DNA of 64,000 bases, taken from contig NC_069657.1 of assembly GCF_027244095.1 (NCBI RefSeq), positions 244,754,674-244,818,673 of the forward strand, written 5' to 3'. Of this stretch, positions 44,611 to 55,544 are shown piece by piece (the first letter of the stretch is position 1; each line of letters begins with the position of its first letter). The translations under genes and the position numbers were made by a program. Under the pieces are notes generated by a model, which did no database searches, was not told where the DNA came from, and worked only from the letters and a program-made list of their open reading frames with translations. Source of the DNA: Hemicordylus capensis. Taxonomy: Eukaryota > Chordata > Lepidosauria > Squamata > Cordylidae.

Positions 44611-44705
44611 CAGTACTGCCAATATGTGAATGAATGAATATACAGTACTGCCAATATGTGAGAGAATATAACAGTACTGCCAATATGTGAGAGAATGAAT
44701 ATACA
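44611..44705. repeat. Minisatellite of about three 30-bp units next to the MEP1A-B zinc-site exon
   Basis: The phrase ACAGTACTGCCAATATGTGA is repeated at about 44611, 44642 and 44669, with variable 'atga' linkers. Copy A has a single related stretch. It lies just upstream (in gene orientation) of the exon acceptor, within the presumed intron. Confidence 0.8.
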
Positions 44706-45460
44706 AAGAGAATGAAAACAGAATCCTTCATCTATAAGTGCTGTTGCAGATGTTAAAAAACTGTTACTCCAAAGAATATCAATAACCGACACCTGCCATT
44801 ATTCTAGACTAATCATGTTGGGCTTTGTGATTATTTAGCAGAGCGCCAACAAGAGAAGCTACCCACTCCAGGTACAGAGTAGAGCACAGAGTTTAGTTGT
44901 TGCAGCTACGTAAAGAATATGCATGGAGATTGTTGAACAATCTAAATACTAGGTTGATTTATTAGTGAAGTACATTTGAGATAGGAAAGACCTATTCTAT
45001 CTATCAGCTACATGATGAATAGTTAGGGAGAGAGAGAGATGTTTGCATTTTCTCTCTACGAAGAAAGGAAGAGGACTGACTCACTACAGAAAGCACCTGA
45101 GGAGTCAAGGCAGGGGTCATAGAATAGAGGCAAACAGGGACAGGTAAGGAGACCCTCACTCACTACCTCTACTCCCCAACCTCCTAGTGGTCTTTAGGAG
45201 GATAGCCTGTGCAAAAGGTCGATACACTGGAACTCCATCTCCCACAAATAAATCACTTCAGAACTCAGAGGAAAATAAGATGAGGAAGAGGTGTTACTTA
45301 TAGTAATAAGATTTCCCCCATTCCAAATTTTATTTGTGTAGTTATACGTTTTACATTTCTGAGCCTTAAGGTTCTCAAATGGAGGATTAGCCCAGAGTGT
45401 CCAGGAATGAAGCAGCACCTTTGGGCCTCTAAGGCCTCAAGGCCTGGGACAGGCTTGGCA
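44706..45460 (-). other. Region upstream of the MEP1A-B zinc-site exon
   Basis: Matches 28700-29478. Missing 5' MEP1A exons should lie here, but I recognise none. A short GA-run lies near 45029. Confidence 0.35.
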
Positions 45461-45461
45461 G

Positions 45462-45486
45462 TGTGTGTGTGTGTGTGTGTGTGTGT
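45462..45486. repeat. (TG)n microsatellite
   Basis: About 12 TG units ending in TGCGC. Counterpart of the longer tract at 29479-29518. Confidence 0.95.
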
Positions 45487-46413
45487 GCGCATATTCAAAA
45501 TGAAGCTGCAGGAGGTCCCTAAGATGTCTCCTGTGCCTATAGCCTTTATGTAATGACGATAGGGCAACTTTCTGGAGCCCACCTGGGATGTTTTTCACAC
45601 AGGGCTTTTAATGCCCTTTAACTCGCATCTCCTCTGGAATGGAGGAGGTGTGTTCACATATCGGCCAGATTTACCCCAAAGTCCCTGACAGTTATCGGGG
45701 AACAGTTCACACACAATTCGAGTTTCTCACTGCACGTTAGAGTGTAGCCCATTTTAAATCCGATTTTATATTTTAAAAATGCACTATTTGTGTCAGCTTT
45801 TTGGGACAACTTTGAGTTCACAGTAAAGGCTCCCAGTAAACTTGCAGTAAAGTCTGCTGTGTGTAAAAGTCCCAGGTAGGAGGATGCCCATGCGGTGGGG
45901 TGGGGGGGACTGGGATTGCCAAGGATGCTCTAAAACCTGTAATCAGCCCTGATTCTATAGAGACCATAGAAAGTGTATTGGACCTGTTCACATTACTTAG
46001 ATCCACTTCATCCACACTGGGGGGTCAGGAAATGGTAACTATGGCAAGAAATTCGAGATTCTTTCAAAAAGATCAGAGCATTGTTTGCCGAGAGGTTCAG
46101 AAAATGACTTCAGTATTCCGTAACCAAATACAGAACACATTTGCATGAACAATACAGCAAAATAACTGGTAACAAAACAGGTTCGGCTTTTTTGGAAAAT
46201 ATACAAAGCAGTGTTTTCCATATGGACCACACTGCAGTAAAACAGAATAGGCCTGTTGCCCAGCTCCCTCCTCCTCTGAAGAGGGTGTCATGAACTGGTA
46301 TCCTGCTAGGAAGGGCTACAGAGGAAACATGCTTTCCCCATAGCATAACTTGTTCTGAAGGAGCCTTTGAAAGAATCAGATGCAAGGGAGGGAGCACTGG
46401 CCATAGTTCAACA

Positions 46414-47349
46414 ATGGGCAGCTCTTCTGTATGGGATACAGGTTCCATGCTGGTTGTAATCACTGCAAGTTTGGGAAGACTATGGACAGATGCATTCATA
46501 CTAGTGGTCAATTGCAGGGACTGGATCCAAAAGAAACGTCTGAGCCCCATTGATAGGATTTTGACCTTACAAAGTATAAGCAGGATATGTTTTGGGTGCT
46601 CTGCGATACTTTGGTATCTACTGTTAAAATTCCATCTTCAGATTACTCAAAACCTGTATATCTTCAACGCAACTATGTTTTCCACTTGGTTCTTTCTGTT
46701 TTGGAACCTCTGGCTCACAGCTTGCTTGTGCAGCTACTATTGTTTGAAGATCACAGACTTCAGTCACCCCTTCTTCATCTATTTCAAACTAAGGATTTCA
46801 GGACTGGTACCTACGTGGCTCCTAGGTTCTGTGATTTTGTCTTTGGCAAATACCCTGCCTTATATATGTGTGAACTTGACAACAGTGGATAACGGGGAGA
46901 TCTCCAATTTCTTCAAAAATAAAACCGAGAATTCCATTTATCAGTCAAAGATTCAATTAGACGTGCTTATTTTGGTGAGCCTTGGATCTTCTGCAGCTTT
47001 CGGTTTATGCATTACTTCTGCCTTTCTGTTAATCTTTTCTCTCTGGAGGCACATTCAGAAAATGCGATCTGCATCAGTCAGCTCCAGGAGCCCTAGCGCT
47101 GCTGCCCACGTCCAGGCAGTGAAAATTATACTATTCCTCCTCATCAACCATGTTGCTGCCTTCCTAGCTACGCTGATGTTATTGTCAAGTAATTTTGATA
47201 GAAATGGTATTGCTACCTTTGTTGCTGTCTCTTTTATACATTGGTGTCCTTCGGTGGATTCTTTCATATCAGTTTGGGGCAACACAAAATTAAAACATGA
47301 GTTGCACAAGCTTTTGTATTTTGCTAAGTGCAAGGGGCGATATTGTTAG
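46414..47349 (+). CDS. TAS2R: Bitter taste receptor TAS2R-3 (intact)
   Basis: A complete single-exon, 311-residue TAS2R receptor, start MGSSSVWDTGSM, end FAKCKGRYC. It has the same seven-helix plan, TM2 signature LSPIDRILTLQSISRI, extracellular-loop-2 glycosylation sites NLT and NKT, and TM7 tail GNTKLKHELHKLL as TAS2R-2. I count about 25 amino-acid differences (about 92% identity by eye). A cluster at the start of TM3 (MSVIWFF in copy 2, MFSTWFF here) faces the part of the receptor that contributes to ligand binding in TAS2Rs, so tuning may differ. Its nearest relative by the first residues is TAS2R-1. It is convergent with MEP1A-C. Confidence 0.95.
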   Translation: MGSSSVWDTGSMLVVITASLGRLWTDAFILVVNCRDWIQKKRLSPIDRILTLQSISRICFGCSAILWYLLLKFHLQITQNLYIFNATMFSTWFFLFWNLWLTACLCSYYCLKITDFSHPFFIYFKLRISGLVPTWLLGSVILSLANTLPYICVNLTTVDNGEISNFFKNKTENSIYQSKIQLDVLILVSLGSSAAFGLCITSAFLLIFSLWRHIQKMRSASVSSRSPSAAAHVQAVKIILFLLINHVAAFLATLMLLSSNFDRNGIATFVAVSFIHWCPSVDSFISVWGNTKLKHELHKLLYFAKCKGRYC

Positions 47350-48459
47350 AGGATTGCCATAAATGCTATACACTGAAATCCACTGGAAGCTTTGTTCAGA
47401 TGCAAGCTCTGTCTTTCTTTCACTAGGATAAATTTACAGTAAAGTTGCTCCACTGAAATCTGTGAAGATATGCCATTGTAACCTTGAGGAATGAACCAAG
47501 CGATGCACTAATTCTGTATGCTTAGCTTAGCTTATGAGCAAGAACTGTGTTTGGAGCACTGATTTAGACATGGTACAGCAGTTTGAAGAGCTATATGATT
47601 TTGTACTAGTCTTTTAATGTATAAAAAGCTATGAAAGATGTGGGTATAGCAAAGACATCAGCAGATACACTAGCGCTGCAATGTTAAGTCATTTACACAG
47701 GTATGATGTATTTCAAAGTGACAAAATGTTTAATGAGGTGGACACATTTTTCCATTGCCTGAAATTCCTAGTGTTTCTGGATGCATAACTACAGGGCACC
47801 GTTGGATTTTTAGTCCATCAAGGAATATTCTCTCTTTATGTTTTTGCTGTGTGGCTGATCCAGCTCGTCCTCCAGATCTCTCGATGATTGTGAACAAATG
47901 GCCAGTGTTAATGAAGGATTGTTATTGCTCCTTGATAGTTAGGAATCTCTTTCCAACCACCCCAAACCCATCAGAGTTTGGAAGCTGATACGCTTCAACT
48001 AGTGGGACGGACATTGAAACCATCTGGAGCCTGTTGGGCAGTTTTGAAGTCGGGGGGAAAGAGACAGGGAGAGAGAGAACAGTATGTGAGGTAGCTGAAC
48101 ATGAACTGCCTTGGAATACAGAGTGTCTCTCTGTTGCAGGATTACTGGATTTGCAGCCTGCTGTAGGAGTGCTCATTTGCCTATGCTCCACTTGTTTATT
48201 TTTAAACAAAACAAATACCACAAAGACAGCACAAGTCACCTGTGCTCTCTCATACAAAGGAAAAAACAAAACCCTGTAATGCTTCTCCTTGATTTCTCTG
48301 TGCTTAAAGAAGTGGATGAAGACAGAGCCAGACTTAGGGGTGTGCAAAGGTTTTCAAATGAGCTCTATGTTGCAATCTGTCGGATTCAAGCTGAGTCTTT
48401 CTCCACCTGCGTTCTAGTCATCTACCTCCCCGCTTCAGCCCCCTGAAGGGCTGGAGGTA
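47350..48459 (+). other. TAS2R-3 3' flank
   Basis: Matches 31399-32439 with small indels. It keeps the 45-bp stretch around 47860-47920 that unit 2 lacks. A hAT-like terminus, TTAGGGGTGTGCAAAGG, lies at 48334. No gene is seen. Confidence 0.5.
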
Positions 48460-49914
48460 GTTCTTCCATATACCAAGGGGCCCAGCTTTGAAGTGGGTCA
48501 AAGAGGACACTTAGGAGCAATCATGTCTACTGCCCCGGTGAATTTGCTGTTCCAGTTCTCCACCAGGGCATCAACAGGATTGCTGGCAGAGCCAACACGA
48601 AATCTCTCCAAGGCATCTTGAAATCCTATGGGATCCAATAACCTTCTCGGGCAGACCATCCTAATAGGTCCCTCGCCCCTGCGAATGTGGGGTGTGACTG
48701 TGAGTCCAACCTTAACCAGATGGTGGTCTGTCCATGACAATGGGGAAATCCCAGGAGTCCCCACCCATGGAACACCACCCTGATCAGAGTGAAAGACCAA
48801 ATCAAGCACGTGACCTGCAATGTGTGTCAGTCCTGAGACCACTTGAGATAGGCCCATATTCGTCATGGCCGCTATGAACTCCTGAGCTGCCCCGGACAAA
48901 TTGGTCCCGAAATGAACACTGAATTCCCCCAGCACCACAAGCCTGGTGGATTCCAACACCAAACGCGAGATCAAATCCGCCAGCTCAGCTAGGGACTCTG
49001 TTGAACAGCGGGGCAATCGGTACACCAACAGAAGCCCCAGTCTTTCCCAGACACTCTAACAGGGATCCTGGTAAGGGAGATATTATTCTTGTAGTTATTC
49101 TTATAGACCACAGCTACTCCACCGCCCCACCCACAGTCCCTCACTCGCTCCTCAACAGAGTAGCGTGGAGGGAGAAGCTGGGACCACACTGGGCCCCCAG
49201 CCTCCCCCAACCAGGTCTCAGTAATACATACCAGGTTGGTACTTCATCCAGAATCAAATCATGGATGGTTTCTGATTTGTTCTGGACCGACCTGGCATTA
49301 CAGAGGAGCAAGGTGAGGTTCCAAGGGTGGCTGGGACTGCTCTCCAAGGACAAAGAGCTGGCAGGACAGCTGGAAGGGAAAACAGCTAGTAAATTTCTAT
49401 TTTCCCTCCTCTGTAATGGCCCACTGACTTGCCAATGTTACTTCCTCTGTTTCCCACCACCCCCAGAATTGCGTCCCCACAGTCAGTGGACACACCCCCT
49501 GTCTCCCAATCTCCAGGTAAACCCAGACACATTCTAAAAGATCCTCACCCAGGACTAATTAAAACAGAAGCCCCCCACATACAGATACCTGGGCCAAGAG
49601 GCCTGGCCTTCGCTGTTCCCTGAAGAGGCTCCTATATAGGGCCAGAGATAGCCCCTCTGCTCAGCTGACAGGCAGGAACTGCTGACTCACTCCTGGCCCC
49701 GATCCTGAAAAGCAGTCACTGCCAAAGGCCACAGTTCTACAGGTCAGGCAGGGGACTGGCAGGTGGACTCGCCTTCTCCCTCTCCTGCAGGCAGATGTTC
49801 AGTGCAGCAGCAGCAGCAGACAGCCCACACCATTCTCTCACCCTGGGGAGGTTTTCTGGGAAGCAGGTCGTCTCTTGCAGTGCTGCAGGGCTTCTAGCCA
49901 TCATCCCTCACTAC
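48460..49914 (-). mobile_element. L2/CR1-group LINE fragment: endonuclease domain, unit 3
   Basis: The orthologous copy of 32440-33885. Frames on the minus strand keep LLLCNARSVQNKSETIHDL, GGVAVVYKNN, VLGEFSVHFG and LSWTDHHLVK. A frame change separates them, and reverse transcriptase is absent. The copia-2 insertion follows directly. Confidence 0.75.
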
Positions 49915-50431
49915 TGTTGGAAATTCTCTGTGGTGAGAGAATCCCTTTCTCATTATAGCAGAGTGCACAGAGGCACAACACAGCGGTAGTTTAGTTAGGC
50001 ATGCGTGTATGCTGAGAGTAAAGTAACTTGTAGCCAATTCCTAGTTTCAAATCAATATAAAAGGAACTCCATTCTAGATAGGAAAGTGAGGAGTTAGGAT
50101 CTCTAATCTATCTATCTAGCTGGATGCAGATGGATTCTGTATCCTCTCTGCACACATGGTGCAGGGAGAGAGGCTTGCCATGTTGCAAGGTAGGAGGCCA
50201 GGTAGGGAGAGAGAGAGAGAGAGAGGGAGGGAGGGAGGGAGGAAGTTGAATCCCTAAGAGTAGCAATCTACATTTCAAACGGATAGCATCAGAGCAGTGG
50301 AGAAGGGATGACCAATGTCTTGACTCTCTTGCCCTCTGACTTACTAGTCTGTCCTCCACTGTCTGAGGCCTTTAACTTCCAACACCCTTTAGTCCTTTAA
50401 CTTCCAACACCCCCTCTTGATGTCTCGTGAC

Positions 50432-51108
50432 TCAGCTCACAAGATTCATTTTCTCTCTCAGCTTTTCAAAGCAGGGTCTTGGTAGTGGCTTAGTGAGTAT
50501 GTCTGCAAGCATTTCATTTGTCGGGCAGTAGATCAGCTTGATTAGTCTATCCTTCTGCAGACTTCTCACTACATGGTACTTCATATCAATATGTTTGGTA
50601 CGACTCTTTACATCTTCTTGTTTGGAGAGTTGAATGCAGCTTTGGTTGTCTTCATACACGGTATGGGCTGTGGTACCTCTGTACCTAGGTCCTTCAGTAG
50701 TTGACACAGCCATTGTATCTCGTGACAGCCCCGTGCAGCTGATACATATTCCGCTTCAGTGGTTGATGATGCTACTATGTCTTGCTTTGTGCTTGACCAG
50801 CTTATGGCTCCATCTCCATAGAAAATTATGTAACCACTGGTGGATTTCCTTTCTGTTAGATCTCCACCCCAGTCTGCATCTATATATGCTTCTAGTTTTG
50901 GTTGACTGTTAGCTGGCAGCTTGAGCTTAAAGTGTGCAGTACCCTTTAGGTACCAAACAAGTATCTTAATTGCATTCCAGTCCTTGACTGTTGGTGATGC
51001 AGTCTTTCTGCAAAGTAATCCAACTTCTGTACTAATATCTGGCCTAGTGAGTGTACTAATGTATAGAAGCTTACCCAGTGCTTCACGATATCTATGGTTT
51101 GGGATAGA
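50432..51108 (-). mobile_element. copia-2 RNase H / RT-end remnant (fossil)
   Basis: Contains the same family words as 14707-15160 and 16782-17000 (KHIDMKYHVV, ADILTKPLPR, DADWGGDLTERKSTSGY), here uninterrupted by Tc1. It therefore serves as the pre-insertion reference for the Tc1 element. It is a fragment with breaks. Confidence 0.88.
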
Positions 51109-51776
51109 AAAAACACCGTGCAAGGTGGATACTCAGAGACCATGAAAATACTATTAATAACAGAATACGCTGCAAAATTGGCCAAAGTAGCACTGCTATA
51201 ACTGCAAAAATAGCCAAGGAACTAAATGGAGGAAAAAAGGCAAGACACTTATATCCTTGAACCAAATTCAACATGCTATATTATAAATAAGGGTAATAAA
51301 CCCATATCAAACATAGGTCTAGAAAACTAGAGTCAATAACAACAGTCTAGCAGATAATTCTGCACATGCATACAGTATATCCAAACATTGTAACTCATAT
51401 AGTGGATCATAACAAGAAATATACATATAAACAAGCGCATAAATGTACTGCACCACAATGTATATTAGTCCATATGAGGAGAGATGGAAGAATGAGCACT
51501 CAGTCATTGATGAAAAATCCCAAAAAGTGGTCAAGCACTAATGGAGTAGATGATATCTAAACATGCATGTAGAAAAATATAGCATCAGAAAGGAGTAAAA
51601 CTTCTTGCCAAACTGGAGAAAATCCTGTGAAAAAGTCCTTATAGGCTAATCCGGAATTCTTAAGCCTATTTCGGATGGTCCTTCATCGGAGCGGATATTT
51701 GTTCAACTTTCTTCCTGTTTAGGCTTACAATCTTTATAGAGGCGACCTTTCCTCTTACATCTTGCTAAGAAGAAAA
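51109..51776 (-). mobile_element. Penelope-like terminal (pLTR-type) segment inside copia-2
   Basis: About 670 AT-rich bases unrelated to copia. On the minus strand near 51700-51635 it reads CTCCGATGA, GGACCATCC, GAAA, then TAGGCT...AGCCTA. The layout resembles the hammerhead-ribozyme-bearing pLTR of Penelope-like elements. No protein is encoded. The assignment rests on the motif and on memory of Penelope pLTR phrases such as 'gatgaaggaccatccgaaat'. Confidence 0.5.
51636..51702 (-). ncRNA. Candidate degenerate hammerhead ribozyme
   Basis: On the minus strand, a CCGATGA box (consensus CUGANGA, so one mismatch) is followed by a GGA-CCA-TCC stem-loop, the GAAA box, and a six-base-pair stem TAGGCT/AGCCTA closed by a 15-nt loop, then TA at the expected cleavage position. 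Stem I pairs for only two bases by eye. Hammerhead ribozymes are known in Penelope-like elements. This one is probably decayed. Confidence 0.35.
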
Positions 51777-51935
51777 ACGCGTGTATGCTGAGAGTAAAGT
51801 AACTTGGAGCCAATTCATAGTTTCAAATCAATATAAAAGGCATTTATTAAGGAACTCCATTCTAGATAGGAAAGTGAGGAGTCTCTAATCTATCTATCTA
51901 GCTGGAGACAGCGCAAAGTCCCTTAACTTCCAACA

Positions 51936-52996
51936 ACTACTGGCCACTGTGGCTGGAGATGATGGGAGCTGTAGTCCAAAAACAGCTGGAGGGCCAAAGT
52001 TGAAGAGCCCTGCTTTAGGGCAACAGTGCTGATCAGAGTCAAGGTGCATCACTCAATGCATTTTAGGTAAGCTGCAACATGAGTTGTGAGTCTCTAGATC
52101 CCACATGGTAGGGGGTAGAGCACCAATTCCTTGTTGCTGTTTACTGTCTTGTTGAATTAATGAAATTGTGGTCCTTTACTTCCAAATATGCCTCATGTCT
52201 TCATCGCACTGGGGGCAATGTGTTATCTTGTTTACCAAGTTTGAATTTTGTGGTGCTGGCTACTGACAGTCCGAGCTTCAAGGTGTGGCTGAGCGTGGGT
52301 TGAAATGCATCCTCAAAACTCAGAAATGTGAGACCAGGATCTATTATACTGATTTCTTTTTCATCTCATGAGGAAACAATTCCATGAAGATGGCCAGTAA
52401 AACTTGAATCCACCAAAGAATTAGTCAGAAAATTGTTCTTAACACTGGAAAGAGCCACAGAGAGGCAAACTTGCTTGTAAAGAATTCTACAGATGCATTA
52501 ATGCACATCGGATAGCTCATAACACACTATCTGGTTCTCCAATGACTGCAGATACAAGAAAAAGGAAAGGAAAAGTAATATGTCACCATACTTGTCTTCA
52601 CACGTCACATGAACATGATACATTCATCATCATGCTTGGAGAACTAAAGCTTAGCGTCAGCTTTGTGACTCATTGAGAGATCTTCACCCCAGTCCAGGAG
52701 GAGGGGCTCACAGGTAGAAGCAGCCTTCCATGTGTGCAGCTGATGTGCATATGGATGTGCATTCACAATTGCATCATCAGCTTCATCCAGGCTACACTGA
52801 ACTGGCAAAATGTATCTTTTCGTGCACAAGGGAATGCACATTCCTTTCTAAAGCCATTAGCTGTTGTACCCAGCTAGAGCGGGATTGTGGTCACCATCGA
52901 CACACCATACTTTTGTCTGGAACTGATGATGCCAAAATATTTCCCTGATTTTCTCTAGGACAGTGTGTCTTCTTCTTCATTTTATTTGATAAAACA
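51936..52996 (+). other. Unrecognised non-coding block, unit 3
   Basis: Matches 33886-34947 almost base for base. Begins with the 'gggagctgtagtccaaaaaca' phrase at 51966. No gene is recognised. Confidence 0.45.
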
Positions 52997-52999
52997 TGT

Positions 53000-54215
53000 G
53001 TATGTAAAACTTTATTTCGGTCGTTGGCCAACAATACAACAATATTAAAATAATAATGATAATAACAATAATAAGATGATAATATAAAATCAGACTACAT
53101 TTATATGCATTTGGCATATTATATAACAATATTTGGCCACGATATGAATAACATCCGGATTAGGATTAGTGAGCAAATAGTTTAAATAGAAATCCTCTCC
53201 ACGACCCGGAAAATTTATCAAAAGTGGGGCAATTTGTTGGCGTCTTATTTCTCTGTAATATTCACAATGCAGTAAAACATGAGCAGTTGTTTCAATGTTA
53301 CCAGATCCACAAGGGCATAATCTTGATGCGTATGGTATACCCTGGAATCTTCCATGGAGCACAGCTGTTGGGAGAGCATTTACACGGGCAAGTGTTAGAG
53401 TTCGTCTAAATTTTGGAATTAAAATGCTACTTAGATATGTAGCAGGCTTGAGCTCGGTGCACTGGCTACCTATGTAAATGCTACTCGGTAACTTTGCATG
53501 ATCCATCTGCAACTCCACGTCATGGATGCATTGCACAATTTCTGTTCTGGCCTGATCGAAACCTAATCTAATAAAACCATCATGAGAGAATCCATATAAT
53601 AGAAGTTTTTCTGTAATTGCCAATTTCCAATTGGATTTAAAGGAGTCTTCCAAAATTGAATGCACTAAGCCGACTTTCGTGAAAACCAATTTTAACCAGT
53701 AGAGTATGATAGCTCTCCAATAATGTGATTCAAATCTAACCAGACCCACCTCCCTTCTAATAACAGTATTTGGGACACAACATGGCAGCTGTAATATAGT
53801 TCTTATGAACTTAGTTTGCAGTGTTTCTAACAGAGCAAAATTACTAAATGGGCCCAATTGTGTACCATACATAATCTGAGGATACACTTTGGCCAATAGT
53901 AATTTTATTGCAACAGGGATGTACAAAGCTCCCCGTGAAAAATAAAATGATTTGATCAGATTGATTGATAATTGGGCGCTCTGAATAATATGTTTTTGAT
54001 GCGCAATATGGGAACCAGATGAGTGGAATACAACACCTAAGTATTTATAAGATTGAACTTGTTCAATTGTGTTCCCATTCATGTGCCAGGTATATCTCTT
54101 TGGCCGTTTAGCAAACACCAAAACTTTTGTCTTTTGGAGGTTTACCTCTATCATCTCTCTGTTACAAAATGAACTTAATTGTGCTAGTGCTCGACGTAGT
54201 CCTATGGGCGTCTGG
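53000..54215 (-). mobile_element. 5'-truncated LINE (Ingi/Vingi-like), unit 3 private
   Basis: Absent from unit 2, where the flanks join near 34950. One open frame of 354 codons (54154-53090) covers the C-terminal part of the reverse transcriptase and beyond: VNLQKTKVLVFAKRPKRYTW, YKYLGVVFHSSG, LARVNALPTAVLHGRFQG and the zinc-type motif LCPCGSGN...TAHVLLHCEYY. No catalytic YxDD box is included. The 3' end on the minus strand reads TTGGCCAACGACCGAAATAA. The open frame suggests a young copy. Confidence 0.85.
53090..54154 (-). pseudogene. LINE ORF2 C-terminal fragment
   Basis: A 354-codon open frame, the C-terminal third of a LINE reverse-transcriptase protein similar to 61429-60032. The CPCG...H....C cluster near residue 285 and the phrase FIRTILQLPCC fit the same family. 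The RT catalytic core is missing because of 5' truncation, so the frame is not a working gene even though it has no internal stop. Confidence 0.8.
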
Positions 54216-54599
54216 GATAAAGCCCAAAACTTACAAAACTTACAAATTTACAGACATGTAAGCAAAGCAGATGTTTCCGTGTTAAAAAAAGTGAGAACAA
54301 ATGAGGGATGAAGATGGGCAAACCTTTTAACCCTTCCAGTGACCAATATATTTCATGGCTTCTTTCATCTTTTCCTTTACATTAATATTGGGTCGCAACT
54401 GCTCTATAAACATTGCTTCTTTAATCTTACATCTCATTAAATTCCCTTCAGCTGCCAATATTGATTCTTTGTTCATGTTACTTCTCCTTTATGTTTTCCC
54501 CTCATGTGCATTGCCCACGGTTTGGTTTCTATGGAGAGTATAAGATTAATGTGGGAGCCACCGAATCTGCATCATTTTTAGAAACAGAAATCTGGATTG

Positions 54600-55385
54600 G
54601 GGGGGGGGGGCTCAGTGGAACCAGGTGATATAGAAAGCCCATGTAAAAGGAGATCTTAATGAACAGGAATTCTGCACACCCTTGGATAATAAAGGAGCAG
54701 GTTATTAAGGACGTAATTCAGAGGGCTATAGGAGTGTCATCTAGGGAGCATATTGAGACATCTAGAGAAAAGGCAGGAGAGTTGATTCAAATTGAAGATT
54801 ATAAAGTTCCATTGTGTAGGAGTAGAGGGTAAAGTTTGAGAAAGGGTTGCTGGTTTAAAAAATTCCATTTGTAACAGATAGATGTACATGGCAGGCACAG
54901 GAAATTCTTACTAGAAATGGTGTTAGGGCTAATGTTGTACGTACAGCACCTAAGACATTTGAAACAACATCTAGTTAAATCCCAAATTTATTATATGATA
55001 ATAAATGTTGGGGGAATGGATCATTCCATCTGTAAAGAGGACAGTGCATAAGACAGAATGTGTGGAATGTGCAGCATTTTATATTGGGGGAGCAGGAAGG
55101 CCATTAATGAAAAGATATAAAGAGCATTTGGCTGATATGCAGCACAATACAAATCAAACTGAACCATGGGTGATGCATATGAGGGTTGTTTTGATGGATT
55201 TTCTTTCTTTCACAAGTCAGCCATTATTAATTTACCCACTGATGTACCCACATGGGATTAGGAAGCATGATATCACAGCAAAATGATGTCAAGTTTAGGG
55301 ATTTTTGGGGCCAAATACCTCACTTATTAGAAACAAACCATTGGGAGTGGCACTGGAGAATGAACAAAATCTAAAAAGTTTAGAA
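54600..55385 (+). mobile_element. Penelope-like element fragment with GIY-YIG endonuclease, unit 3
   Basis: The orthologous copy of 35400-36190. The 55005-55286 frame contains CVECAAFYIGGAGRPLMKRY and KEHLADMQHN, with an intact YIG word. Other frames are broken as in unit 2. Confidence 0.65.
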
Positions 55386-55544
55386 GTGAAATATTGAAAA
55401 ATGCAGCAGAGCACTGTGGAAAATCGGGAAACAGTAAGTTAAGATCACCTTTGGAGATTTTGACACAGGTGCTCTGTTACATCCTGGAGGAAAGCGGGGA
55501 AATGATTTGGTAACAATTGTCCAAAGGTAATCTTGTCCAAAGGT

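Larger units (their letters stand above)
29300..45190. repeat. Segmental duplication unit 2
   Basis: About 15.9 kb that matches unit 3 (45200-59650) in order: intergenic block, TAS2R, L2-like LINE, Penelope-like fragment, CR1 fragment, MEP1A 3' exons. The TAS2R start codons are 15951 bp apart. The fragments of old LINEs are at the same relative positions, so they were inserted before the duplication. Several later insertions are private to one unit. Exact outer borders cannot be fixed by eye. Confidence 0.85.
49915..51935 (-). mobile_element. Second Ty1/copia copy (fossil) with a Penelope-like segment inside
   Basis: The same copia family as 1561-21071, minus orientation, bounded by a perfect 5-bp target duplication ACTAC (49910-49914 and 51936-51940). 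Unit 2 shows the empty site at about 33881-33890. The left LTR (49915 to about 50400) is followed by the RNase H/RT end (50432-51108), then by a foreign segment (51109-51776), then by a partial LTR (51777-51935). Most of the coding region is missing. It is a broken element, inserted after the unit 2/3 duplication. Confidence 0.9.
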
